A DNA stretch of 43,126 nucleotides, from the NCBI GenBank assembly GCA_903919535.1, contig CAIXIP010000074.1:1-43126 (forward strand), given 5' to 3'. Shown here one piece after another: positions 1-8,812 of this stretch. The stretch is from an uncultured Bacteroidota bacterium (GTDB lineage: Bacteria; Bacteroidota; Bacteroidia; 2-12-FULL-35-15). The position numbers and the translations under genes are program-made. How positions within the stretch are numbered: position 1 is the first letter of the stretch; every line of letters starts with the position of its first letter. Below the pieces are notes generated by a model that was not told the DNA's origin, ran no database searches, and saw only the letters and a list, made by a program, of their open reading frames with translations.

Positions 1-116
1 AATAGAATACGAGAAAATAATGATGTAAATTTCGGAAAATTTAAATTTTAAATACATTTTGTTAATTCGGTTAAACTTTAGCTGTTGTTTTTTAACATAA
101 AATAAATTAAGATTTT

Positions 117-1967
117 ATGAAATATAAATATTTTCTCCCTCTGTTTTTCTTCTTATTGTTTAGTAAGTTATTTGCTCAAAATAATTCAACAAATCCAACT
201 CTTGACCATAAAATATTTGTCAAAGAACTTGAGAATAGCCAAAAAACGATTTTCGATAATGTAATCAAGGAATACGATGATTATCTTTTGAAGCATGCAG
301 ATGATGTGTTAATACAAATTGAAAAATGCAAATTTATTCAATTTGCTCAGTACGATGAAACGGAAGATTATAATCCAAATCAGGATTTCTTTGATAGTTG
401 TACCGCGGCACTTTCAAAGTTATATCCAAACAATCCTGATGTATTGATTTTTCAAACAACGTATTTGTTTGGTGATGAGCTAAAAGAGGTCTTCGAAACA
501 GCAAAAGTGTCAATTCAAGAAAACCCAGAAGCTTGGAGTAAAGCCAATTTTGGACAGATGTATTTCCAAATGGCAACTAATTATTATTCTGATTCCGAGT
601 ACAAAAAGGCTTATACCTATATGGTTAAAGCGTGTTTTTATGATACACAATATAAATCTTCACTCGATTATGTTCGGATATTGATTGAACTCAAAAAGAA
701 TGACGAGGCATTAATTGTTTTAAAGGCAAGTAAGGATACAACAAAGGATACTTGGCAACTAAGTGAAAAGGCCAAATTATTTATAAAACTAGAGGATTAC
801 CCTGATGCTTTGAAATTATATAATTCAATAACTGAATTAGATTCTTCTTTCAATAATAATGAAGAGATGGCTAAAGCCATGGAGAATATAAAAGAATATG
901 CATTGGCCAGAAAATATTTAGTTGCCGATACTTCAAAAAATTGGAATCATGATGAAGCGTCACTTCGCCTGTTTTTGCATGATATGCAATATCAAAATGG
1001 CGATACATGTATAGGCAGTTATTGTGCATACAGAGCATTTGGTTACGCCTCAGACCCTTTGGCTATTTATCGCTTAAAACTTTTTTTAAGGCATCCATTT
1101 TTGCCTTGGAAAATGCATGATATACTTGGATTAATGACTTTGCTACTTGTAATAATTTTATTAATACTTGCTCCATCTATCTGGATCTTACCAGTTTATT
1201 TTATTGGCCATAAATGGAAAATAATTGATCAGATTAGAACGGATGAATTCACCTGGGGATTAAAAAGTTTTTGGTGGATAAGTTCGGGTTACTTGATTGC
1301 AAATTTTGCTGCACAACTTATCAATCCTGAATATATAAATTCCCTAATCGCAAGAACTCGATATAATTCGATTATTACTTCAGAAGAAGAAGGGGGAAGA
1401 TTCCTTCTGTTTATATTGGTTGCGGCTTTTTTTGGCTTCACAGCATTGTACAAAGTTGATTTAAAAGTATTGTCAACAAAATACTGGAAAGTAGGGAGAA
1501 GTATAGCCATTACGATTGGTTGGTTTGTTGTATTTAAAATTATTTCGGGTATTTATTTACAAATTGGTGTTAAGCTTTTTGATGTTAAAATAGATGATTT
1601 AACTTCTATTCCTAATATACTTTTATCCTCTCGGACAGATATTGATGCACTTCTTGCTAATTATGGAAATGGCGTTGGATTTTTAATCATAGGATTTGTA
1701 GGTCCATGTTTTGAGGAAATTTTCTTTAGAGGAGTGATACTTGATTCTTGCAAGCGATATTTAAATTTTAATTTTGCCAACATACTTCAGTCTGCATTAT
1801 TTGCAACCATTCATTACAATTTGTTTTTGTTTCCTGTGTTTTTTAGTTTTGGAATTCTTACCGGAATATTAAGAAAAAGATCTGGCGGGATGTTTTCAGG
1901 AATTGTTTTTCATATCATAAACAACATTTTGGCAGTTGCAGTAATGATTGCGATGGCTCACAAGTAG
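117..1967 (+). CDS. Secreted TPR-like domain fused to CPBP (Abi/CAAX-type) intramembrane protease
   Basis: A 616-residue protein in two parts. Residues 1-21 form a signal peptide ending in LFAQ. Residues ~22-330 are soluble and helical, with repeat units of TPR type (for example the stretch around YKKAYTYMVKACFYD). From ~333 onward there are about seven or eight hydrophobic segments. The last third carries the three CPBP-family motifs: E533-E534-x3-R538 (EEIFFRG), F562-x3-H566 and H599-x3-N603. In known members these residues form the metal or catalytic site of a glutamic-type membrane protease. All of them are present, so the enzyme should be active. The substrate is unknown; the periplasmic repeat domain may bind it (inference). 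The gene stands alone and converges on asnS with a shared terminator. CPBP proteins are usually 200-300 residues, so the long N-terminal extension is notable. Confidence 0.85.
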   Translation: MKYKYFLPLFFFLLFSKLFAQNNSTNPTLDHKIFVKELENSQKTIFDNVIKEYDDYLLKHADDVLIQIEKCKFIQFAQYDETEDYNPNQDFFDSCTAALSKLYPNNPDVLIFQTTYLFGDELKEVFETAKVSIQENPEAWSKANFGQMYFQMATNYYSDSEYKKAYTYMVKACFYDTQYKSSLDYVRILIELKKNDEALIVLKASKDTTKDTWQLSEKAKLFIKLEDYPDALKLYNSITELDSSFNNNEEMAKAMENIKEYALARKYLVADTSKNWNHDEASLRLFLHDMQYQNGDTCIGSYCAYRAFGYASDPLAIYRLKLFLRHPFLPWKMHDILGLMTLLLVIILLILAPSIWILPVYFIGHKWKIIDQIRTDEFTWGLKSFWWISSGYLIANFAAQLINPEYINSLIARTRYNSIITSEEEGGRFLLFILVAAFFGFTALYKVDLKVLSTKYWKVGRSIAITIGWFVVFKIISGIYLQIGVKLFDVKIDDLTSIPNILLSSRTDIDALLANYGNGVGFLIIGFVGPCFEEIFFRGVILDSCKRYLNFNFANILQSALFATIHYNLFLFPVFFSFGILTGILRKRSGGMFSGIVFHIINNILAVAVMIAMAHK

Positions 1968-2046
1968 AAGTGATAAAATGCGATTGCAATAATAAACTAT
2001 TTTTGTTTTAAAACAAAAGCCTAACAAAGCATATTCGCAATAAAAA

Positions 2047-2076
2047 AACCGTAACAATTTTGTTACGGTTTTTTTG
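2047..2076. terminator. Bidirectional terminator between CPBP fusion gene and asnS
   Basis: The stem AACCGTAACA pairs with TGTTACGGTT, with an A-run on the left and a T-run on the right. It can therefore end transcription from both convergent genes. Confidence 0.8.
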
Positions 2077-2097
2077 TTTTCAGACGTTAAATAATAT

Positions 2098-3540
2098 TTA
2101 AAATTCTGCTGTTTTTGGTGCTCTCGGAAAAGGTATCACATCACGTATGTTTGACATGCCGGTTACAAATAATACCAAGCGCTCAAAACCTAATCCAAAT
2201 CCAGCATGTGGAGCTGTTCCGAATCTTCGTGTGTCCAAATACCAATAAAGATCTTCAGCAGGAATATGCATTTCCTGCATGCGTTTTTCCAATAATTCCA
2301 AACGTTCTTCACGTTGCGAACCACCAACTATTTCACCAATGCCTGGGAACAAAATATCCATAGCTCGTACTGTTTTTCCGTCTTCATTTTGTCGCATATA
2401 AAATGCTTTAATGTCTTTCGGATAATCAGTTAGAATAACCGGTTTCTTAAAATGTTTTTCTACCAGATAACGTTCATGTTCACTTTGTAAGTCAGCACCC
2501 CAGTTTTCAATCAAATATTTGAATTTTTTCTTTTTGTTAGGGGTTGAATTTTTTAAAATTTCAATTGCTTCAGTATATGTTAATCGTTCAAAATCATTTG
2601 AAGAAGCAAAATGTAATTTGGCTAACAGATCCATTTCTGAACGTTCGTCTTGAGGCTTTTGTTTTTCTTCTTCTAACAAACGGTTTTTCAAAAACTCTAA
2701 TTCATCTTCACACGTATCCATTGCATGTTTTATAACGTATTTTAACAAATCTTCTGCAAGATTCATGTTGTCGTTCAAATCATTAAAAGCAACTTCAGGT
2801 TCTATCATCCAGAACTCAGCAAGATGGCGAGTTGTGTTTGAATTTTCAGCTCTGAATGTTGGGCCGAACGTGTAGATTTCTCCCAAAGCCATTGCTGCTA
2901 ATTCACCTTCCAGCTGTCCAGAAACAGTTAGATTGGTTGATTTTCCAAAAAAATCTTGTTTAAAATCTACTTTGCCATCTTCTGTACGTGGCGGATTATC
3001 AAAGTCTAAACATGTAACACGAAACATTTCGCCTGCACCTTCTGCGTCACTTGCAGTAATGATAGGTGTATGTAAATAGACAAATCCACGGTCATTAAAA
3101 AACTGGTGAATAGCAAAAGCTAAAGCATGGCGCACTTTAAATACGGCATTAAATGTATTGGTGCGAAAACGTAAATGTGCTATTTCGCGCAAGAATTCCA
3201 GACTATGTTTTTTGGGTTGTAATGGAAATTTTTCTGCATCACTATCACCTAATATTTCCAGAGTTTTTACTTTGATTTCCACTTTTTGTCCTTTGCCCAG
3301 CGACTCAATTAACTCCCCTGTAATGCTAATTGCAGAACCTGTTGTTACTCTTTTCAGTAAAGCTTCATCGGTATTCTGAAAATCAACAACAGCTTGGATA
3401 TTATTGATAGTAGAGCCATCATTGAGGGCTATAAATTGGTTGTTGCGAAATGTTCGCACCCAACCTTTTGCTGTTACTTCCGTTCCGTATGCTGTTGAAT
3501 TTAACAGCTCTTTCACTTTTGTTCTTTTCAATGTTTCCAT
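2098..3540 (-). CDS. asnS: Asparaginyl-tRNA synthetase
   Basis: This enzyme charges tRNA-Asn with asparagine using ATP in the cytoplasm. The 480-residue length is typical of bacterial AsnRS. An N-terminal OB-fold anticodon-binding domain (about residues 15-110, with [10 protein letters not shown]) is followed by a class II catalytic domain. Class II motif 2 is visible as FRAEN from F229 onward. Motif 3 is GLGFER at 449-454, and the C-terminus RDVIPFPR is the usual ending of the AsnRS/AspRS group. The tail, together with the [15 protein letters not shown] stretch, fits AsnRS rather than AspRS. The start is an ATG and the reading frame begins like other AsnRS proteins. It sits downstream of the nidogen-like gene on the same strand but is separated from it by a terminator, so it is probably transcribed on its own. 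Confidence 0.97.
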   Translation of the reverse strand: METLKRTKVKELLNSTAYGTEVTAKGWVRTFRNNQFIALNDGSTINNIQAVVDFQNTDEALLKRVTTGSAISITGELIESLGKGQKVEIKVKTLEILGDSDAEKFPLQPKKHSLEFLREIAHLRFRTNTFNAVFKVRHALAFAIHQFFNDRGFVYLHTPIITASDAEGAGEMFRVTCLDFDNPPRTEDGKVDFKQDFFGKSTNLTVSGQLEGELAAMALGEIYTFGPTFRAENSNTTRHLAEFWMIEPEVAFNDLNDNMNLAEDLLKYVIKHAMDTCEDELEFLKNRLLEEEKQKPQDERSEMDLLAKLHFASSNDFERLTYTEAIEILKNSTPNKKKKFKYLIENWGADLQSEHERYLVEKHFKKPVILTDYPKDIKAFYMRQNEDGKTVRAMDILFPGIGEIVGGSQREERLELLEKRMQEMHIPAEDLYWYLDTRRFGTAPHAGFGLGFERLVLFVTGMSNIRDVIPFPRAPKTAEF

Positions 3541-3605
3541 TTCAGTTTAAATTTTTGAGGTTACAAAAAAACGAAAAATTTAGCGGATGACAATATATAA
3601 AAATC

Positions 3606-3639
3606 AAAAAGCCGATGGACATTGACCATCGGCTTTTTG
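3606..3639 (-). terminator. Terminator of the nidogen-like gene
   Basis: GCCGATGG and CCATCGGC form an 8-bp GC-rich stem with a 7-nt loop, flanked by A5 and T5 runs. It lies 25 bp past the stop of the 3665-5206 gene and before asnS. Confidence 0.8.
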
Positions 3640-3664
3640 ATTTAATACAAAAATATCTGAATTC

Positions 3665-5206
3665 CTATTCCCGAACAATCTTTATCGTTTTTGTTTTTCC
3701 TTTTTTATTTGTAATTGTTGCTTCGTAAATTCCTTTAGAAAGCATTGATATATCAAAAGTTTGTTCATGACTGTTAAGAGGTGTTGACAATAAACTTTGT
3801 CCAATAACATTTCTGATAGTTAACATAGGTTCTGATGAAATTTCGAAGTTTTGTTTTACAGTAATACTGTTCTCAGCAGGGTTTGGAAAAATACTAATTG
3901 ATAGCGTTTCATTTGCATCAACAATAGCTGTTGCTATACCCGGATCCCAACTGGAACGTATCACTATAATTTGTGAAGTTGATTTTGAAGGTGTTCCATT
4001 ATCTGTTGCAGTTACGGTTACATAATATAAACCGAGAGGTAAATTTTTAGCGACAAAAGTACAAGCATATTTTTTATAAGTTGTCGTGTTCATTGTTTCA
4101 ACATACGAAAATGCTGAAGGTTCAGTTGAAGAGAGTGTTGCTGAAACAGTTTGGTTGATCTCTGGTGTACTCATCCCAATATCAAATGTAACAGAATCAA
4201 AATGGATCATTGCGTGTGTGGTGTCCCCGGTATACACATCAATTGTGTCACAAATATTATTGTTGATAATCACAGGTGGAATATTTCCAAGTGAAGCAAC
4301 ATCAAAATACATTCCTTGGTTATTTAACCAAAATACTCCATCTGGTGCATTGTAAGGTCCGTCAAAATTAATGGTGGGTTGATAGAATGTTCCTAATTGA
4401 AAATAATCAACGCCATTTCCTTGATTTACACCAACTGTAGCTGGTGAACCAAATCCTCCGCCACCAGTAACATCACCGGTTGTCCATTCCATATTTCCAT
4501 AGCAAAATCCAACATTTTTTCCTGCCGGTAAAATCGGGTCAGAGCCATTAGTAATGATCAACTGAAAAGTGTTGTGTTTGTCGAAATGCTGATTGTAATA
4601 ACCAACATTTTCCCATTTAACGATCATGGCAGTTGGAGTAATTTTGTAATAAATATTGCTCGCTGTGGTAGCAAAATCTCGTGTATCCACATCTGCCCAA
4701 AAAGGAGCGATCATATTATAACTAGCATCCGGAAAAGGGTTTGCTGTGAATTGTGAATAATATGTATTGAATGAAACGTTTCCATTGGCATTGATGAACA
4801 CCGTTGAGTGATTAGCACCATAAAAATTAAAAGTGAATGGTAAGTTAATAGGAATAGATGAAGCGTCATCATTCATATAGTTTGCTCCATAAACAGCAGT
4901 GGTAGCATCACTCCAATAACTGACAAATGGAACATAGTGAAAGGATGTATCCAAAGGAATCATACAACTACAAATGCTGCTAGGTGTATGATTAGAGTTC
5001 GTTTCTTTATAACTTACAGGTGCTCCAATGGGAGCAATGGCATCTGTAAAAATATAGTTCTTTGTTACATCCAAGCTGCCATTTTGTTTCATGGTACTAT
5101 ACGTAGAATGTAAAATATTAATGTTTTTTTGGGCTAACACAGTAAGTCCAAAAGAACAAGTTAATAGTAGTAGCAGTTTTTTCATTACAGAAAAATTTAG
5201 TTTCAT
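3665..5206 (-). CDS. T9SS type A secreted protein with nidogen-like (NIDO) domain
   Basis: A 513-residue exported surface protein. Two in-frame ATGs are possible. The second (position 5185, residue 8) starts directly at the hydrophobic signal MKKLLLLLTCSFG and may be the true start. Residues ~120-300 resemble a NIDO domain: FTFNFYG, then NANGNVSFN, APFWADVDTR, an NTFQLIITNGSD strand and a glycine-rich GDVTGGGGFG turn before a GxNxGxGVDYFQL segment. Residues ~310-425 look like an Ig/cadherin-type beta sandwich (YVTVTATDNGTPS). Residues ~437-513 are a T9SS type A sorting domain (ISIFPNPAENS ... KGIYEATI ... KTKTIKIV), which directs export across the outer membrane and anchoring or release. NIDO domains occur in adhesive extracellular proteins, so an adhesion role is likely but not shown. 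Confidence 0.82.
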   Translation of the reverse strand: MKLNFSVMKKLLLLLTCSFGLTVLAQKNINILHSTYSTMKQNGSLDVTKNYIFTDAIAPIGAPVSYKETNSNHTPSSICSCMIPLDTSFHYVPFVSYWSDATTAVYGANYMNDDASSIPINLPFTFNFYGANHSTVFINANGNVSFNTYYSQFTANPFPDASYNMIAPFWADVDTRDFATTASNIYYKITPTAMIVKWENVGYYNQHFDKHNTFQLIITNGSDPILPAGKNVGFCYGNMEWTTGDVTGGGGFGSPATVGVNQGNGVDYFQLGTFYQPTINFDGPYNAPDGVFWLNNQGMYFDVASLGNIPPVIINNNICDTIDVYTGDTTHAMIHFDSVTFDIGMSTPEINQTVSATLSSTEPSAFSYVETMNTTTYKKYACTFVAKNLPLGLYYVTVTATDNGTPSKSTSQIIVIRSSWDPGIATAIVDANETLSISIFPNPAENSITVKQNFEISSEPMLTIRNVIGQSLLSTPLNSHEQTFDISMLSKGIYEATITNKKGKTKTIKIVRE

Positions 5207-5270
5207 AACACTATGACGCAGGTAAATTTATTTAGTTGCATGGAAGGTAAGAATAAGTGTTTTAATCATA

Positions 5271-5302
5271 AAAAAAGCCTTTGCTTTATGCAAAGGCTTT
5301 TT
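5271..5302 (-). terminator. Terminator of the NHL-repeat protein gene
   Basis: AAAAAGCCTTTGC pairs with GCAAAGGCTTTTT around a 5-nt loop. It starts 4 bp beyond the stop codon of the 5307-8621 gene. Confidence 0.82.
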
Positions 5303-5306
5303 AAAA

Positions 5307-8300
5307 TTACTCTATCACAACAATAATCTGTGTGCTTGATTTTGCATCAATCATAAGTTTGATAAGATAAACGCCTGCGCTTAATTCATTATTCAAATTG
5401 TATTTGTGATTTCCGGATGATTGTTTTGAATTTACAAGTGTTTTTATTTTTACTCCTAAAACATTCATAACTTCCAACGATACATTTGATTCACTTGAAA
5501 TAGTATATTCAATACTTGTATTACCCTTAAATGGATTTGGGTAGATCTTGAATTTATTTTCTTTTGCAATAGAATAATTACTTATTCCTGTATTTGATAA
5601 TGTGTCAATATATATTTTTGTTGAATCAGCTCTATAATTTAAACTGTCATATATTGGGTGCGTTGCGTCAAGAACAACTGTAAAGAAGGAAACTTGTCCT
5701 AACCCAGGAACATCAACGTATACTGTGTATGATTCGCCAATACTATTTAATGCAAGTCCTCCGAAAGAATAGTATCCACTACTGTTTGTTTGCATATTTG
5801 CAATGATTCCTCCGCTAGGATTTTTCCCCAATTTCACATCAAGACCTGGAATTGGATCTCCTTCTGCTCTAATATAACCTGCTCCTTCTCTGATAATCCC
5901 GCCCAATATTCCTGCACCACCTGGCGCTGATTGATTAAATAATACTGAAATATTGGAAGTGTCGTTAACGTTACAATCATGATATATTGTATCTGCAGCA
6001 GCCCATAAATACTTATCTCCGAAATAGGTCGGCATTGATGCTGGATACAAAGTTGTGTTCGGAAATACTTTAAGCAAGTATGTGCCATGATTAACATTAG
6101 TAAAATGATAATTTCCGCTTGAATTCGGACTTACAACTTGCAAGGTATCAAAATGTGTTTGGTAGAGAAGATATTTTAAAAGCACTAAGTTTCCTGAAGT
6201 GATATTACCGACTGGCGAAGTAACATGACCGTAAATATCTGTTCGTGGAAGTACATTTAATGTCGCAGTTTTTGATGTTGCATTTGTGCAATTTCCTAGA
6301 GCAATGCAATGGTATTTATTCCCGTCCATTGTGAGTGTAGAAAATACTTTATAACTCGAAGTAATCGCACCAGAAATATTTGCCCAGGTATGTGATGCAG
6401 TGCTATCCTGCCATTGATAGCTAAGGACACCACCTGATGCGCTAACATTAAAAATAGTACTGTCGATTTCGCAAAGTGTAATACTAGTTGGATTAACTAC
6501 AATAGAAGGTGATGTCGAGGTGCAATCGATTTTTCTGATGCGGTGATTCCCCCAGTCAGCAACAAAAGCTTGTCCTGCTCCGTCAGTTGCAACACCGTGT
6601 GGATTCCAAAAAGTAGCAGCAGTAGCTAACGCTCCATCACCTGTAAATCCTAATGTTCCTGTTCCTGCAATAGTACTTATTATACCTGATACATTAACTT
6701 TTCTTATTCGATGATTATAGTTGTCTGCAATAAAAATATTGCCGAAAGAGTCCACAGCAACACCGCTAGGAGAAGCAAGTTGTGCTGCAGTAGCTAATCC
6801 TCCATCACCACTAAAGCCCGATACACCAGTGCCTACTACGGTAGAAATAATTCCTGTTGTTACATTTATTTTTCGGATAACATAGTTGGACCATTCGGCA
6901 ACATAAACGTTACCGGCAGTATCTAAAGCAATGCCATGAGGGTAATACATAGTTGCTGAGGTTGCCGGCCCCCCATTACCTGTATATCCAGGTGAACCTG
7001 TGCCTGCAAATGTAGAAATGATACCTGTTGCAGCAGTAACTTTTCTTATTTTGTGGTTGGTGTAATCTGCAATATAAATGTCACCGGCTTTGTTAACGGC
7101 AACTCCCATACATTTTAACTGTGCAGATGTAGCGGGTCCTCCATCACCTAAAGCTCCGGACACTCCCGTTCCTGCAACTGTAGTGATGATTCCGGTTGCT
7201 ACTGTAATTTTTCTTATTCGTTTATTTCCCCATTCTGCAATATAAATATTTCCAAATCTATCGAAAGTGATGTTTCGTGGTTCATACAATTGTGCTGCTG
7301 TAGCAAGACCGTTGTCTCCCGAATAACCTGCGATACCTGTTCCTGCAACAGTTGTAATAATTCCTGAAAGGTCAATTTTTCTTACACGGTGATTTTCCTG
7401 ATCTGCAATATAAATATTGCCTGCAACATCAACAGCTACTCCAGTTGGATTGTTGAGGTAAGCAGCTGTAGCAGAAGCTCCATCACCACCATATCCCGAT
7501 AATCCTGTCCCACAAATTGTTGAAATTATTCCTAATGTGTTAATTTTTCTTACACGTTGATTTCCCCAATCAGCAATATAAGAATTCCCATATTTATCAA
7601 AAGCAATTGCATTAGGCGAATTAAACTGCGCATTTGTTGCAAGTCCTCCGTCTCCTGACCAACCAACAGCAATGGTATATCCTGCAAATGTTGTAATGAT
7701 CGATGTTGCAGCAGTTACCTTCCTGATCTTATTATAATAACTTGCTATATAAACATTCCCTGCAGAATCAACAGCAACGCCATTTGGCGCATCAATTGTT
7801 GCAGAAGTGGCTGGTCCGCCATCCCCATTATTAAATGCTCCGCCATTACCAGCATAGGTGGAAATAACACCTAAAGGATTTACTTTTCTTATTCGCATAT
7901 TATTGTAATCAGCGATATAAACGTTCCCTGCTGTATCAACAGCAACACCATCTGGAGAATCAAGTTGTCCTAATGTTGCACTTGCCCCATCGCCTGAAAA
8001 GCCGGCAATACCTGTTCCTGCAACAGTTGTAATGATATTATTCGCAATTGTTATTTTTCGTATACGATGATTACTTTGATCAGCGATATAGATATTACCT
8101 GCTACATCCAAAGAAATACCACTTGGATAAAATAATTTTGCTGCTGTAGCCAAACCGCCATCTCCTCCATAAGCACCAACTCCTGTGCCTGCTATTGTTG
8201 TTATGATTCCGGTTGCTGTTGTTACTTTTCTGATTCGATTATTATAAGTATCGGCAATAAGAATATTTCCGGAAGCATCTATTATTATTCCACCCGGACT

Positions 8301-8621
8301 ATTAAGAAACGCGGAAGTTGCTTGTCCACCATCGCCACCATATCCCCCTGATGCAGAACCTGCAACTGTTGTTATAATGCCTGTTGCAGCAGAAATTTTT
8401 CTGATTCGATTATTATAACTATCAGCAATATAAATGTTTCCAAAAGTATCTGTTGCAACGCATGTAGGTCCGCTTAATGAAGCGGTAACTGCTAATGATC
8501 CATCGCCTCCAAATGTTAATGCTCCCGAACCAGCTACAGTACTTATAGTTTGAGCGTTGAAATATGTAACTATTGAAAATAGTAACAATATACTTAACGA
8601 TAATTTTCGGAGTAGATTCAT
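5307..8621 (-). CDS. Giant T9SS surface protein: 12 NHL repeats + Ig-like + shared C-terminal module
   Basis: An 1104-residue secreted protein. A signal peptide (residues 1-24, ending in FNAQ) is followed by twelve NHL repeats of ~56 residues filling residues ~25-700. Each follows the pattern GDGGxATxAxLxxPxGVAVDxxGNIYIADxxNHRIRKV then IITTVAGTG. NHL repeats fold as beta-propeller blades, so twelve suggests two six-bladed propellers. Residues ~705-790 form an Ig-like domain (LSYQW ... YHCIALGNC). Residues ~795-1020 are a module beginning TDIYGHV and containing GGIIREG and EGDPIPGLDVKLGKNP, a carboxypeptidase-regulatory/Cna-B-like sandwich. Residues ~1025-1104 are a type A sorting domain (KIYPNPFKGNTSIEY). 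The last ~310 residues closely match the end of the neighbouring 8813-12295 protein. NHL propellers bind proteins, glycans or RNA; the ligand here is unknown. The gene has its own terminator. Confidence 0.87.
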   Translation of the reverse strand: MNLLRKLSLSILLLFSIVTYFNAQTISTVAGSGALTFGGDGSLAVTASLSGPTCVATDTFGNIYIADSYNNRIRKISAATGIITTVAGSASGGYGGDGGQATSAFLNSPGGIIIDASGNILIADTYNNRIRKVTTATGIITTIAGTGVGAYGGDGGLATAAKLFYPSGISLDVAGNIYIADQSNHRIRKITIANNIITTVAGTGIAGFSGDGASATLGQLDSPDGVAVDTAGNVYIADYNNMRIRKVNPLGVISTYAGNGGAFNNGDGGPATSATIDAPNGVAVDSAGNVYIASYYNKIRKVTAATSIITTFAGYTIAVGWSGDGGLATNAQFNSPNAIAFDKYGNSYIADWGNQRVRKINTLGIISTICGTGLSGYGGDGASATAAYLNNPTGVAVDVAGNIYIADQENHRVRKIDLSGIITTVAGTGIAGYSGDNGLATAAQLYEPRNITFDRFGNIYIAEWGNKRIRKITVATGIITTVAGTGVSGALGDGGPATSAQLKCMGVAVNKAGDIYIADYTNHKIRKVTAATGIISTFAGTGSPGYTGNGGPATSATMYYPHGIALDTAGNVYVAEWSNYVIRKINVTTGIISTVVGTGVSGFSGDGGLATAAQLASPSGVAVDSFGNIFIADNYNHRIRKVNVSGIISTIAGTGTLGFTGDGALATAATFWNPHGVATDGAGQAFVADWGNHRIRKIDCTSTSPSIVVNPTSITLCEIDSTIFNVSASGGVLSYQWQDSTASHTWANISGAITSSYKVFSTLTMDGNKYHCIALGNCTNATSKTATLNVLPRTDIYGHVTSPVGNITSGNLVLLKYLLYQTHFDTLQVVSPNSSGNYHFTNVNHGTYLLKVFPNTTLYPASMPTYFGDKYLWAAADTIYHDCNVNDTSNISVLFNQSAPGGAGILGGIIREGAGYIRAEGDPIPGLDVKLGKNPSGGIIANMQTNSSGYYSFGGLALNSIGESYTVYVDVPGLGQVSFFTVVLDATHPIYDSLNYRADSTKIYIDTLSNTGISNYSIAKENKFKIYPNPFKGNTSIEYTISSESNVSLEVMNVLGVKIKTLVNSKQSSGNHKYNLNNELSAGVYLIKLMIDAKSSTQIIVVIE

Positions 8622-8760
8622 AACGCTAATATTTCAATTGTTTTTTTAATTAATTACAATAACTACTATAGAAACGATTATTTTGTATTGCGTATTTACA
8701 AAATGATATTAAGCTAAAATAAGAATTTCTTGTATTTAAATGATGAATAGTGGAGAAATA

Positions 8761-8797
8761 AAAAACAGCAAGCATTTAAATTACTTGCTGTTTTTTT
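8761..8797 (-). terminator. Terminator of the P-domain giant protein gene
   Basis: AAAAACAGCAAG pairs with CTTGCTGTTTTT around an 11-nt AT loop. It lies 16 bp past the stop of the 8813-12295 gene. Confidence 0.75.
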
Positions 8798-8812
8798 ATG
8801 TTAAAAATTAGT

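Noticed and set aside
6520-8550. Periodic ~170-bp DNA repeats resembling a repeat array
   Set aside because: They are coding repeats for NHL blades; units are too long and too varied for CRISPR, and no cas gene or fixed spacer pattern exists. No CRISPR array was seen anywhere in the window.
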